Assembly: GCF_019972155.1 (NCBI RefSeq)
Contig: NZ_BOVL01000022.1
Span: 186,530-250,529 of the forward strand
From: Bradyrhizobium sp. RD5-C2
Lineage (GTDB): Bacteria; Pseudomonadota; Alphaproteobacteria; Rhizobiales; Xanthobacteraceae
Direction of reading: 5' to 3'
Length of the DNA: 64,000 bases
Below are positions 10,943 through 21,300 of this stretch, piece by piece. The position numbers and the translations under genes are program-made. The notes under the pieces are model-generated. The model was not told the DNA's origin, did not search any database, and saw nothing but the letters and a program-made list of their open reading frames with translations. How positions within the stretch are numbered: the stretch's first letter is position 1; every line of letters begins with the position of its first letter.

Positions 10943-12097
10943 TTAAGCGGCCATCACCAGAATCTCGCGGACCTGGGACGGACCGTCGATCTTGCGCGGG
11001 TTGCGCGGCACCCAGGGCGTACGCATCGCACCCGCCGCGATGCGGTCGAAATGCTCGGGTCCAACGTGGACCTCCTGCAAACTGCGCGGCATGCCGAGGT
11101 CGCGGATGAAGCGGTCGAGCACGTCGCCGGCGTCCGCGCCCGGATGTCCCATCGCGGCCGCGACCAGGGCCTGCCGGTCGGCATTGTCACGCTTGTTCCA
11201 GCGCATCACCGCGGGCAGCATCACGCACGACGTGTAGCCGTGCGGCACGTCGAACTCGGCGCCGAGCACGTAGCCGATGCCGTGGCTCGCGCCCATCGGC
11301 ACGCCGGAGGCGAGCGGGCCGGTCGAGAGCCAGGTGCCGATCTGGCAATCCATCCGCGCCGATATGTCGTTCGGATCGGCCTTCACCCGCGGCAGGCCGG
11401 CCGCCAGCATCTCCAGCCCCTTTAGCGCCTGCGCATCGCCGTAAGGATGCGCCTCGCGCGAGCAGATGCCTTCGACGCAATGATCGACGGCGCGAATGCC
11501 GGTCGACAGGAACAGCCAGTCCGGCGTGTGCACCGAGAGTTCCGGATCGAGGATGGTGGCGCGCGGCATCGCCAGGGGATGGTGTAGCATCTCCTTCTGC
11601 CGCTTGGCCTCGTTGGTGACGCCTGCAATCGACGAGAACTCGCCGCCGGCGATCGTGGTCGGCACGCTGATCTGGCGCACGGTGGGAGGGTTCATCTCGG
11701 GCGAGACGCCGCCGTGGGTGCGGATCGTGTCGATGCCGTCGGATGTCATGACATTGTTGGCGAGGCAGAGCTGCACGGCCTTGGCGCCGTCGGTGATCGA
11801 GCCACCGCCGATGGTGACGATCAGATCGGCCTTCGCATCGCGCGCCTGTTGCGCCGCCGCGATGACCGCGGCGCGCGGCGTGTGCGCCGGCATCTGGTCG
11901 AAGGTGCCGACACAGCGGGTGCCGAGCGCTTGGCGGACTTTCTCGATCTCGTCGGTTTCGCGATTCAGCGTACCCGATACCATCAGGAAGGCGCGCTGGG
12001 CGGCAAGCCGGTCCAGTTGCTCGACGATGGCCTCACGGGCGGGCCGCCCGAACACGACCTCGTCCATGGCGCCGAATACAACACGGCCTCGATGCAC
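10943..12097 (-). CDS. Maleylacetate reductase (iron-containing alcohol dehydrogenase family)
   Basis: A 384-residue group III iron-type dehydrogenase. The NAD-binding glycines are in IVTIGGGSITDGAKAV; the metal/catalytic region shows DHCVEGICSREAHPYGDA and GASHGIGYVLGAEFDVPHGYT. Proteins with this pattern reduce maleylacetate to 3-oxoadipate with NAD(P)H in resorcinol, hydroxyquinol and chlorocatechol pathways. The start is taken as GTG at 12097 with GGAGG nine bases upstream; a TTG at 12115 is the only longer choice. No intradiol ring-cleavage dioxygenase is in the window, so the upstream steps must be encoded elsewhere. Confidence 0.85.
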   Translation of the reverse strand: MHRGRVVFGAMDEVVFGRPAREAIVEQLDRLAAQRAFLMVSGTLNRETDEIEKVRQALGTRCVGTFDQMPAHTPRAAVIAAAQQARDAKADLIVTIGGGSITDGAKAVQLCLANNVMTSDGIDTIRTHGGVSPEMNPPTVRQISVPTTIAGGEFSSIAGVTNEAKRQKEMLHHPLAMPRATILDPELSVHTPDWLFLSTGIRAVDHCVEGICSREAHPYGDAQALKGLEMLAAGLPRVKADPNDISARMDCQIGTWLSTGPLASGVPMGASHGIGYVLGAEFDVPHGYTSCVMLPAVMRWNKRDNADRQALVAAAMGHPGADAGDVLDRFIRDLGMPRSLQEVHVGPEHFDRIAAGAMRTPWVPRNPRKIDGPSQVREILVMAA

Positions 12098-12568
12098 GCG
12101 CCTGTCCTCCCTCAAGATGGCCCGCCTTGGTGGCAGCCCTTTGCGGGGAGGTTAGCGGAGGAAATCGGGGCCGTCATCAGGGCTCTCGGTTGCACGTTCA
12201 GCGGCTCCGCGTTCACCACCGTCGTCCCGGCCGAGTGCGCAATTGCGCACGGGGCCGGGACCCATAACCACCGCATTTGGTGATGAAAGGGACCGCGGCC
12301 CCAGCGTCGCGCAGCAATTGAGGTTTGGGGTAATGGGTCCTGGCTTTCGCCAGGACGACGCCGAGTGTGTTGCGCATTCTGTGAGTCATGCTTCCACATC
12401 CTCGCGGCGCGCTGCGTCCGAGTCTTGCGTTTACTTGCGCTCCTCCTAAGCAGAGGGCGCAGGGAAAGCCGGGTGAGCTTTGGTTCAGACCGCGGATGAC
12501 CGGCAGCAGAAATCTTGACGGCAACATCGCGGCGTGTGTTACACCTCGACCGCAACAGGGACGTGCGC
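12098..12568. other. Gene-free stretch between maleylacetate reductase and the DUF6916 gene
   Basis: A 471-base divergent intergenic region. It holds the family A repeat at 12220-12360 and presumably the promoters of both flanking genes. No other motif stands out. Open frames of up to 160 codons here run through the repeat and carry its translation (RRPGESQDP), so I do not call them genes. Confidence 0.5.
12220..12360. repeat. Palindromic intergenic repeat, family A copy (141 bp)
   Basis: The terminal arms are CGTCGTCCCGG and CCAGGACGACG with the adjoining CCCATAACCACC / TAATGGGTCC. An inner palindrome GTGCGCAATTGCGCAC sits at 12235-12250, and a middle segment (GGACCGCGGCCCCAGC) resembles the middles of the copies at 28531 and 59139. 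It looks like two inverted half-elements around a spacer. Confidence 0.85.
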
Positions 12569-12871
12569 ATGACATCCACCGTCGATCTGGCCAAACTGCA
12601 TATCGATGACTTCCGGTCGCATCAGGGCGCGGAGTTCGAGATGCAGACGGCGGAAGGTGTCGTGGCGCTGAAGCTTGCGAAGGTCGAGGCCGTGGGCAAC
12701 AGCGGCCGGCCGGGCGGTGCGTTCTCGCTGCTGTTCACGACGCCGAAGGGAGCATGGTTGCCGCAGGCGATCTATCCGGTGCGGCATCCGGCGCTGGGCG
12801 TGATCGAGATATTCATGGTGCCGATCGGTCCGCTCGGAGACGGCAACGGCTATCAGGCGATCTTCACCTGA
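12569..12871 (+). CDS. DUF6916-like protein
   Basis: A 100-residue protein of unknown function. The start MTSTVDLAKL at 12569 is preferred to the frame from 12515. It has a compact beta-rich pattern (FEMQTAEGVVALKLAKVEAV, GGAFSLLFTTPKGAWLPQ, YPVRHPALGVIEIFMVPIGP, GYQAIF) that I associate with the DUF6916 family, often found beside tail-collar (microcystin-dependent) proteins. The three tail-collar genes just downstream on the other strand support this. Its end overlaps the convergent GNAT gene by 19 bases. Confidence 0.65.
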   Translation: MTSTVDLAKLHIDDFRSHQGAEFEMQTAEGVVALKLAKVEAVGNSGRPGGAFSLLFTTPKGAWLPQAIYPVRHPALGVIEIFMVPIGPLGDGNGYQAIFT

Positions 12872-13410
12872 CGATCGGGAGCGCCCGTCGCCCGCCAGCG
12901 CATCAGGTCGTAGACGCCCTTGTCCTCCTCGGTGACGAAACCGAGCCGGCGGTAGAGCCGCATCGCGGGATTGAGTTTCTCGACATGGATCGAGACGTCC
13001 TTGCCGGCATCAGCCGCTTCGTCCATCGCATCGCGCAATAGCGCCTCGCCGTAACCCTTGCCGCGATGCGCCGGCATGAAGGCAATGTCGATAATGCGGT
13101 GCTGGCTTGGCCAGCGCTCGATGTAGAACCGGCCGATGTCCTCATCTTCGCGCGTGATCACCAGCCAGTCGGCGTTCGGATAGTATTGCTGGTAGTGCGC
13201 GTGCTGGGCACGGAATTGCTGATCGAGAAAGGCGGCCTTGTCCGCTTCGCTCCAGGGCACCGGCGCCAGCTCCTCGGTGCGCGTCGCGGCATAGAGCCGG
13301 CCGAGGAACGGTAGGTCGGCCTCCGATAGGCGGCGAAAACCGCAGCCGGATCGCGCCGCGCGGGCCCAGCCGAATGCGGGTGCGCCAGTGGAGGAAGCGG
13401 GGAGCGCCAA
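12853..13410 (-). CDS. GNAT-family N-acetyltransferase
   Basis: A 185-residue acetyltransferase with a full GNAT fold: substrate-side strands (GCGFRRLSEADLPFLGRLY), the core IGRFYIERW and IIDIAFMPAHRGKGYGEALL with the acetyl-CoA pyrophosphate loop, and the C-terminal VEKLNPAMRLYRRLGF. No ATG is available; the TTG at 13410 has GAGG five bases upstream and lies 7 bases after the first tail-collar stop, so it is probably the last gene of that operon. The acceptor is unknown. Its place in tail-collar operons suggests it modifies their products or a shared ligand, but this is inference. Confidence 0.82.
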   Translation of the reverse strand: MALPASSTGAPAFGWARAARSGCGFRRLSEADLPFLGRLYAATRTEELAPVPWSEADKAAFLDQQFRAQHAHYQQYYPNADWLVITREDEDIGRFYIERWPSQHRIIDIAFMPAHRGKGYGEALLRDAMDEAADAGKDVSIHVEKLNPAMRLYRRLGFVTEEDKGVYDLMRWRATGAPDRQVKIA

Positions 13411-13417
13411 AACGACC

Positions 13418-13948
13418 TCAGCCCCGTGGCGGGAAGACGCCCTGCAGCGAAATGCAGAAATTGAGCGTCAGATAGGGCATCAGATTGTTGTGCGCCAGGC
13501 CGGAGCCCGTCAGTCCGATCATGTTGGGGCTCATCTGCACCAACGTGGGCGTCGGAGTGCCGGCGACATAGGCCGCGCCGTTGAGCGATCGTGCGATGCC
13601 CCGGTTCGATGCCGGTGCTGCCTGGTCGGCCTGCAGGTTGATCGCCATCATGTCGTGGGGGTGCGAGGCGAGTTCCGATTGCAGCAGAGTTACCGTATCG
13701 GAGCCGCCGTTCTCGCCGAGGTCGTACAGCGAGAGGCCGGGTCCTTGCCCCGGCGCCAGTGGCGCGTTGCCCTGCATGTTCGGAAGTCCGAAGTTCGACG
13801 TGCCGTTGCCGCCATAGGTGGTGCCGAGCAGCGAGAACAGCGCAGTGTTCTGCGAGAGCGGGACAAGCTGACCGTTGCAGAAAGCCCAGCCCTTGGGGGC
13901 GAAGTTGAACGGAAAGATGCGGATCTCGGCGACGAAGGGGTCAGCCAT
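13418..13948 (-). CDS. Phage tail-collar domain protein (microcystin-dependent-protein-like), copy 3
   Basis: A 176-residue protein with the tail-collar N-terminus FNFAPKGWAFCNGQLVPLSQ, then ALFSLLGTTYGGNGTSNFGL and the GNAPLAPGQGPG loop. The C-terminal half carries MSPNMIGLTGSG and ends NFCISLQGVFPPRG. The family (MdpB-like) occurs in non-phage bacterial clusters; its role is poorly known. It is one of three tandem paralogues, 12 bases after the second, and no phage head, tail or lysis genes are nearby. There is no obvious signal peptide. Confidence 0.85.
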   Translation of the reverse strand: MADPFVAEIRIFPFNFAPKGWAFCNGQLVPLSQNTALFSLLGTTYGGNGTSNFGLPNMQGNAPLAPGQGPGLSLYDLGENGGSDTVTLLQSELASHPHDMMAINLQADQAAPASNRGIARSLNGAAYVAGTPTPTLVQMSPNMIGLTGSGLAHNNLMPYLTLNFCISLQGVFPPRG

Positions 13949-13960
13949 GGTGTCGCGCTC

Positions 13961-14479
13961 CTAGCTCTGGCTCGGGAAGATGCCGAACAGCGAAATAATG
14001 AAACCGATGCACAGAAAGGGCTGGATGTTGCTGTGCGGCAGGCTGCCGCCGGTCGGTCCGATCACCACCGGGCTCAGCGGCGTGGTCGGCGTTTGCTCCT
14101 TGTAGAGCAGCAGCGCACCGCTCATCTGGTCGAGCACGTTGCCTTGCGGGTTCGAGCTCGTGCCGGTGTTCTGCGATGCCAGCATCGTATGGGTATGTGC
14201 CGGAATCGTCTGCGTCGTGAGGGTGACTTGCTCGACGCCGCCGATTTCGCCAATCGTGAACGCGGTGCCCGCATTGGTGCCCATATGCACCGGCAGCCGG
14301 CCGCGGAGGTCCGGCAGCCCAAAGGTCGACTGGCCGTCGCCGCCATAGGTGGTGCCGATCAGGTTGAACAGCGCGTCGTTTTCGGAAATCGCCAGCAGCC
14401 TGCCATCGCAGAACTGCCAGCCGGCCGGCGCGAAATTGCCGGCGAACATTTTGATTTCGCCGATGAACGGTTGTGGCAT
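13961..14479 (-). CDS. Phage tail-collar domain protein (microcystin-dependent-protein-like), copy 2
   Basis: This 172-residue paralogue keeps the fold landmarks (NFAPAGWQFCDGRLLAIS, TYGGDGQSTFGLPDLRGRLP, then GEIGGVEQVTLTTQTIPAHTH) and the C-terminal SNIQPFLCIGFIISLFGIFP. It is clearly diverged from copies 1 and 3, which are more alike at the N-terminus, so the triplet is not a very recent duplication. Twelve bases separate it from each neighbour, consistent with one transcript. Confidence 0.85.
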   Translation of the reverse strand: MPQPFIGEIKMFAGNFAPAGWQFCDGRLLAISENDALFNLIGTTYGGDGQSTFGLPDLRGRLPVHMGTNAGTAFTIGEIGGVEQVTLTTQTIPAHTHTMLASQNTGTSSNPQGNVLDQMSGALLLYKEQTPTTPLSPVVIGPTGGSLPHSNIQPFLCIGFIISLFGIFPSQS

Positions 14480-14491
14480 GAGAGGTCTCCG

Positions 14492-14989
14492 TCAATTCTG
14501 CGAAGGGAAGATGCCCTGCAGCGCGATGCAGAAATTGATCGTCAGGAACGGTTGCATGTTCTGATGCGCCTGGCTGCCGCCGACCGTGGAAATGCTGCCC
14601 GGCGCGAGCGCGGTCAGCGCCGCGGGCGCGGCGTAGGCGTTGTTCAAGGCGCCGAGAACGTTGTTGGCCGGCACCAGAAGTGCGCCATTGGTGTTGGTGG
14701 CGTTCGCGATGTGGGTGTGCTGCGGGATTTCGTTGATCGAAAGCGTGTGCGCCTGCTCGCCGCCGAGTTCACCGAGCACATGGCCGTTGCCGACATGCAT
14801 CGGGGTGCGACCCTGCAGATTGGGCAGTCCGAAGTTGGTCTGCCCGTTGCCGCCATAGACAGTGCCAAGCAATGAAAACAGCGGTTGGTTCTGATTGAGC
14901 GGCACCAACTGCCCGTTGCAGAACGCCCAGCCTTTGGGCGCAAAGTTGAAGGTCATCATGCGGATTTCGGAAAGAAACGGATCGGCCAT
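14492..14989 (-). CDS. Phage tail-collar domain protein (microcystin-dependent-protein-like), copy 1
   Basis: A 165-residue paralogue starting MADPFLSEIRMMTFNFAPKG, then GWAFCNGQLVPLNQNQPLFS, with YGGNGQTNFGLPNLQGRTPM and HTLSINEIPQHTHIANATNT. The start at 14989 follows GGAGGGACTC; a longer frame reaches 15037. It is the first gene of the operon (three collar genes, then GNAT). The AT-rich stretch just upstream (15000-15110) is the likely promoter region. Confidence 0.85.
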   Translation of the reverse strand: MADPFLSEIRMMTFNFAPKGWAFCNGQLVPLNQNQPLFSLLGTVYGGNGQTNFGLPNLQGRTPMHVGNGHVLGELGGEQAHTLSINEIPQHTHIANATNTNGALLVPANNVLGALNNAYAAPAALTALAPGSISTVGGSQAHQNMQPFLTINFCIALQGIFPSQN

Positions 14990-15326
14990 GAGTCCCTCCG
15001 CGAATACGTCGTAAGATTTGTGAAAAATACAAGACAATGACGCAGCGTCGTCAACATGTGCACGATAGCGTGTTTTTCACTAATTGCAACCTAAACGTTT
15101 GTGCCGCGTTGGCAGTTTTTATTCAATCATCGGTTGAGTGCGACGTCCGCGAGTCGCGAAACCGCGATCGCTGACTACGGAACTCGTGTCATGAAACGGA
15201 CGTCCGCGCGTACTCCCTGCGCGACGATCGGAGTTCTCCGCTCCGGGCAATTCGGATTCGATCGTGCCGAACGAACCACGTCTGCCGGAGCGATCCGGCA
15301 GGCGTCGTGGTTGATACGGTGCCCGA
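14990..15326. other. Gene-free stretch between the giant gene and the tail-collar operon
   Basis: 337 bases. The left half is AT-richer than its surroundings and likely holds the promoter of the tail-collar operon; the right end holds the hairpin at 15274-15312. No small gene is supported. Confidence 0.5.
15274..15312 (-). terminator. Hairpin downstream of the giant surface-protein gene
   Basis: Inverted repeat AACCACG..TGCCGG / CCGGCA..CGTGGTT around a 6-base loop (AGCGAT), lying 15 bases past the stop codon of the 2181-residue gene. The two-part stem is long and GC-rich without a strong T-tract. A terminator or 3'-end stabiliser is the simplest reading. Confidence 0.55.
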
Positions 15327-18300
15327 TCAGACGATCAGGTCGTGATGCACCTGGGTGTGGGCGTGATTGTCGGTCGGCGTGCCGCCCATTGCTGCGAACG
15401 CTGCCTCGTGGCCGGTCCACCACGGCGCTGCCGCATTGGAAAGGCCGCTGAACAGATCGGACAGGTTCTGGGTGTTCGCGCCGGTGTCGGCATGGCTTGC
15501 GCCGGTCGGGGTCTGCGGCGGCGACTGGGTGAACGACGAGAAGTTGAAGCTGTCACCGGTGGCCAGATTGAACTGCGAAGACGCAGTGCCCTGCGTGGGC
15601 ATGACGTGCGGCGCGGCCGTGTTGGCATCAGCGGCACTCGGCAGCCGGCGCTCGCCATCGGCCAGGTTGATGTACATCAAGTCGCCGGAGTGGCTCGGCG
15701 TCGTGTCGTCCGCCAGGCCGACGACGTGACCGAGTTCGTGCGCCACCGCGGTCAGAAGGTCGAGATGTCCGGCTGCCGCACTGGTCGGGTCCGCGAACAG
15801 GTCGGTCGCGGTCGCGGCATGGGCAAACTCGAAATTGTCCGATGGTGTCGGGTCGACGAACCAGCCGTGTCCGGCGGCGCTGGCATCGATCGTGATGTGG
15901 CCGATCGATTCCGCGCTGATGACGTTGCCGCCGAGACTGGCGACGCTGAACGTGACCGCCTTCATGGTGGCGAGCTGGCTTGCCGTCGCACCGGCCGTGG
16001 CCCATTGCGCGATCGCCGCGGAGATGACGGAATTCAGCTCCGTCTGGGTGAGGTTGGTTTCGCCCGTCGTCGGCGAGGCCGCTTCGACGCCGCCCGAGAC
16101 GGCGACCATGAACTGGGCGCCGCCGAAATAGCCGCCACCCGCGGACTGCCCGGGGTCACCGATGGCCTGTGTGCCGACCGCCCCGTTTCCGGTGCCGGTC
16201 ACGGTGTTGTTGCCCGCCACATAGCTCCCAACCGCAGCGAAATTATACGGCGTGCCGGCATAGTTGGGGCTGCCGATCAAACCGGTTTTCGAAACGCCCT
16301 CCTGCTCGAGGAAGATGCCGGCGACCAGGCCGAGGCCCGTGTTGCCGCCGAGATCGACGCTGTTCTTCAGCGCGCCGGCGCCGCCGATCGTGGCGTTCAG
16401 CAGGTTGTTGTCGCCGCCGGCTCCGGTCGCCGACCCGTTCTGCACATCGATGCCGGCAAATCCGTTCGTCGAATCCAGCGTATCGATCGTGTTGCCCTGG
16501 ATCACCGCGGTCATCGCCCCGCCGGCGCCGTTATGGTTCAGCGTAAAGATGCCGCCGACGACGCCGGAGATATGGTTGTTGGTGATGGTCGTGCTCGACG
16601 TGCCCGCGCCGTCCTGGAAGACGTTGATGCCGATGCCCTGAGTAGAGCCGCTGCCGGCCACGCCCTGGGTGCCGATCGTATTGCCGTCGATCGTGCCGGT
16701 GAAGTGCGCGTCGGTGCCGGTACCCTTGGTGACTGCGAGCGCGGCGCCGAGAGCGCCCTTGATGATGTTGTTCGCGATGTCGTAAGTCAGCGTGATATTG
16801 TTGGTTGGGCCGCCGCCGCCGATCGTAATGCCGCCGCCGCCGCTGACGATGTTCTGGTTGGTGTTGCTGAAATTGTCGCCCGACATGACCAGGTCCGACG
16901 ACACCGTGCCGAGCAGATTGAGCTGGAACATGTCGCCGCGCGCGGAAGTGACGTTCGAGTTCTGGATCGTGGCGTTGAAGGTGCCGCCGGTGGCCTCGAA
17001 GCCGATCGCGTCGTTGGACGCGTTGCCGGCCGCAGAATTGGTCGCGAAGGTCGAGCCGGTCACGGTAATGCGGTTCAGCGTCTGGCCGCCGTCGTTGAAC
17101 ACGTGCAGGGCATCATAGGCTGCGCCGGTGAGAGTCGAGTTCGTGATCGACGCCGTGCCCGACAGGCCGGTGAAGTAGACGTCGCCCTCGCCGATGCCGC
17201 CGACGCTGGTGCCGTTGGTGCCGGTCACCGTGGTGTTGCCAAGCGCAAAGCCGGTGACGTTGGTGCCGACGATGCCGTAGTTCTGGAAGTCGTGCATCGT
17301 CACAAAGGAAATCTGCACATCCTTGGTGTTGTTCAGGTAGACGCCGCTGCCCTGCGTGGTGCTGCCGTCGACGCCGGTCTTGCTGGCGATGGTGCCGCCG
17401 CTGCCCGCCGTCGAGCCGTCGCCGGTGACGTGCAGGCCGCCATTGCCGGCGGCGGTGCCGGTGTTGGAGAGGATAATGCCGTTGCCGGAGCCGCCGCTCG
17501 ACGTGATGCTCTTGAAGGTGAGGTTGTTAGAGCCGATCTGGGTGTTCTCGACATCGAGCGCGGTACCGGTGCCCGATGTGATGGAGTTGGCGGTGCCGGT
17601 CAGCGTGATGCTGCCGCCATGCGTGAAGTTCATGCCGGCGCCGCTGGCCGTCTTGATCACGATGTCGGACATCGTGACGGTGCCGACATTGTTGCCGTCG
17701 TCGCTGATGCCGATGCCGGTCGAGGCCGAGGTGTCGATGCTGACGCCGTTGATGGTGTGGCCCGTGGTGCCGAGCAGGTCGATGCCGTTGTCGGCGCCAG
17801 TGACATGGATGACCGGATCGGTGCCGGAGCCGACATTCGCGGTGACCAGCTGGTTGGTCACCGGATTGGTGAACTGCAGGGTATGGCTGCCGCCGATCAG
17901 ATTGACGCCGTTGGCGAGATTGATGCCGTTGGCTTCGCTGTAGGTGCCGGTGCCGTGCTCGAGCACGACGTAGTCGCCGGAGCCTGCCGGGTTGGCTGCA
18001 TTGAAGGCGGCGATCGAGGTGTAGGGATCGGCCTGGGTGCCGAGGTTGTGGCTGGTGCCTGTCGTCGAGTTGTCGATGTAGAACACCTGCGGAACGACGC
18101 CGACATGGAAGGTCTGCGGGCCGGAGGTCTGCGCGCCGGGTGTGCCGGTGTTGCCATTGTCGTTGACGTTCAGCGTGACGGTATCGGTGCCGGTGAAGCC
18201 GTCGTCGCTGTTGTAGGTCAACGTCGCCAGCGCGGTGTTGACCTGCGCGATGGTGCCGGTGAGCGTGACGGTATGGGTGTTGTTGTTGGTGAAACTGGCA

Positions 18301-21300
18301 AGTCCGGTGACGTCGAAAGACAGCGCGCCGTGGTTCGAAGTGATCGTTGCGGTTTCGTTACCGCCTGCGGAATCGATGTCGGCGACCGAGAGCCCCGATA
18401 TCGCGAGGTTGGTGTGCGAAAAGGCCGTCCCGACCGATGAATCCGAAGGCACCGTCGCGGTCGGCGGATCGTTGATCGCGGTGACGGTCTGGGTTGCGGA
18501 TGCCGATCCCGTGTCGTTGCCGCCGTGCGCGGTGCCGCCGTCGTCGACGGCGGTCACGGTATAGGCGCGCGCCGTGGTGTCGGGAGGCTCGCCGGTGTTG
18601 TTGAACTGGACGGCATCGAGGATCGCGTTGTAATGCGCAATCGTGTCGGTGCCGGTCAGGGTGACGGTTTCGGTGGTGGCCGTGCTGGAGATCGCGAAGT
18701 GGATATTGCCGATGTCGCCGCTGGTGCCGGCGTGACCCGCGATCGACAGTACGTCCGACGGCTTGAGGTCGCTCAGCTCGAAGGTCGCGCTGATCAGGTT
18801 GGCGCTGTCGACGTCGGTGATCGTGAGGTTCGGGGCGATCGTGACCGGGATCGAATTCGCCGGCGGCGTGCCGACCGGCGGCTCGCTGAAGTTGGTGATG
18901 GCGCCGATTGTCACCACCGGCGGGTTGTTGACCGGCGTGACGTCGATGGTGTCGGTCGCAGGCGTGCCGTCGAGCGTGCCGTCATTGGCGGTGATGGTCA
19001 CCGTGCGGGCCAGGCCGGACGGGTTGTTGCTGGTGTTGAAGTATGTGATCGAATCCAGTGCGGTCTGGAAGTCGCCGACCGTGGAGCCGGCGATACCGGT
19101 CAGGGTCAACTCACCGTGCAAGGCGTCCCATGCGCCGTGGATGTGCGCGGTGTCGACGAAACCGAGGACATCCTGGCCGTTGAAATAGTTGCCGGTGATC
19201 TGCACCGTCACGTGATCGAGCGTTGCGTTGTCGGCGTCGGTGACCGTCAGCGCCGGGTCGAACGCGGTGGCGGCCTGCCCTTCGATGTAGTTCAGGGTAT
19301 GGCCGCCGGTCACGACGGGCGGCGCGTCCGGAGGAGCCACGGTCTCGGCGTTTGACGTGCCGGTGACGCCGGCACTGACCGTGTCGGTCGCGGTGATGGT
19401 CTGGCTTCCGGCGGTCTCGAACTTCTCGGTGAAGGTGCCGATGCCCCCGGTCAGCGTCGTGTCAGACGGCAGCACGGCGGTGGGATCGCTCGATGTGAAG
19501 TGCACGGTGCCGGTGTAGCCGGTGGCGACGTTGCCATGGGCATCGAGCGCCGTGACGGTGACCGATCCTGCAATGTCCGCGCGGCCGTTGGCCGGGATGC
19601 TCACCACAAAATGCGTGGCGGGGCCGGGCGCGACGTTTTCGGCATTCGACGTACCGGTGATGGCGCTGATCGTGTCGGTCGCGGTGATGGTCTGGTTGCC
19701 GGCGGTATCGAAGGTCTCGTTGAAGGTTCCGGTGCCATTGGTCAACACCATGTCGGCCGGCAGCGCGGCGCTGCCGTCGGTCGACGTGAAGTGCACGGTT
19801 CCGCTGTAGCCGGTGACGACATTGCCGAAGGGATCGAGCGCGCTCACAGTGCCGGAGCCGGCGGTGCCGGCAGAGCCGCTGCCCGGAATGCTGACGGCAA
19901 AGTGCGTGGCGGCGGCCGCCGTCACGGTTTCGGCATTCGACGTGCCGGTGATCGTGCTCGTCACCGTGTCGGTCGCCGTGATGGTCTGGCTTCCCGCGGT
20001 GTCCAGCGTCTCGCTGAACGTGGCGGTGCCGTTGGTCAGCGTCATGTTGGCCGGCAGAACGGCATGGCCGTCGGTCGACGTGAAGTGCACGGTTCCGGTG
20101 TAGCCGGTGACGACGTTGCCGAAGGCGTCGAGCGCGGTCACGGTGCCTGAACCGGCGACTCCCGCAGTGCTGCTGCCCGGAATGCTGATCGCGAAGTGTG
20201 TGACCGGACCCGGCGTCACTGTCTCGGTATTCGAGGTGCCGGTGATGCCGGGGCTGACCGTATCGGTCGCGATGATGGTCTGGCTGCCGATCGACTCGAA
20301 TGTCTCGCTGAAGCTGCCGGTGCCGTTGGTCAACGTCACGTCGGCGGGCAGCACGGCGTGGCCGTCGCTCGATGTGAAGTGCACGGTTCCTGTGTAGCCG
20401 GTGGCGACGTTGCCGAAGGCATCGAGCGCGGTGACGATGACCGAACCCGGTGTCCCCGCCGCTCCGCTCGCCGGAATGCTGACCACGAAATGCGTGGCGA
20501 CGCCGCCCGTCACGGTCTCGGTGTTCGACGTGCCGTTGATGGCGCTGACCGTGTCGGTCGCGGTGACGGTCTGGCTGCCGGCGGTCTTGAATGTCTCGTT
20601 GAAGCTGCCGGTGCCGTTGGTCAACGTCATGTCGGCCGGCAGCACGGCGCTGCCGTCGCTCGACGTGAAGTGAACGATCCCCGAATAACTCGTCGCGACA
20701 TTGTTGAAGGCATCAAGCGCCGTGACGATGACCGAGCCCGGTGTCCCCGCCGTGCCGTTGGCGGGGAGACTGACCGAAAAATGCGTGGCGACGCCCGGTG
20801 TCACGATCTCGGCATTCGATGTGCCCTTGACGGCGCTGTTGGCCGTGTCGGTCGCGGTGATGGTTTGGCTGCCGGCGGTGTCCAGCGTTTCGCTGAAGCT
20901 GCCGGTGCCGTTGGTCAACGTCACGTCGGCCGGCAGCGCGGCTTGGCCGTCGCTTGACGTGAAGTGAACCGTACCCGTGTAGTTGGTGACGACGTGGTTC
21001 AAGGCATCGAGCGAGGTGACGGTGACCGTGCCTGGCGTTCCCGCTGCGCCGTTGGCCGGAATGCTCACGGCGAAGTGAGTTGCCGCACCCAATGTCACAT
21101 CGATCGTGAAGCTCTGCGAGCTGCTCAGGGTGCCGTCGCTCGCGGTCGCGGTGACGGTGTAGGCGTGACCAGGCGCGGTGACGTAGTTGATCTTGCTGGG
21201 ATCGGCGACGGTGATGACACCTGTCGTCGCATTGATGGCGAAGCCCCCGCCCGAACTATCGCCAGTCAGGCTATAGGTCACGGCATTCATATCGGCCGAT

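Noticed and set aside
12112..12594. A 160-codon minus-strand frame
   Set aside because: It translates a family A repeat (RRPGESQDP) and has no ribosome site; not a gene.
13418..14989. Tail-collar genes as evidence of a prophage
   Set aside because: No integrase, capsid, portal, terminase, tail tube or lysis genes are near, and no attachment-site repeats were seen.
15342..18440. A 1032-codon open frame on the plus strand opposite the giant gene
   Set aside because: It mirrors the giant gene in a high-GC antisense frame, has an arginine/valine/aspartate-biased composition and no domain likeness.
19331..21083. Regular ~292-bp repeats considered as a CRISPR-like array
   Set aside because: Units are long, imperfect and coding in one frame; there are no short identical repeats with unique spacers and no cas genes.
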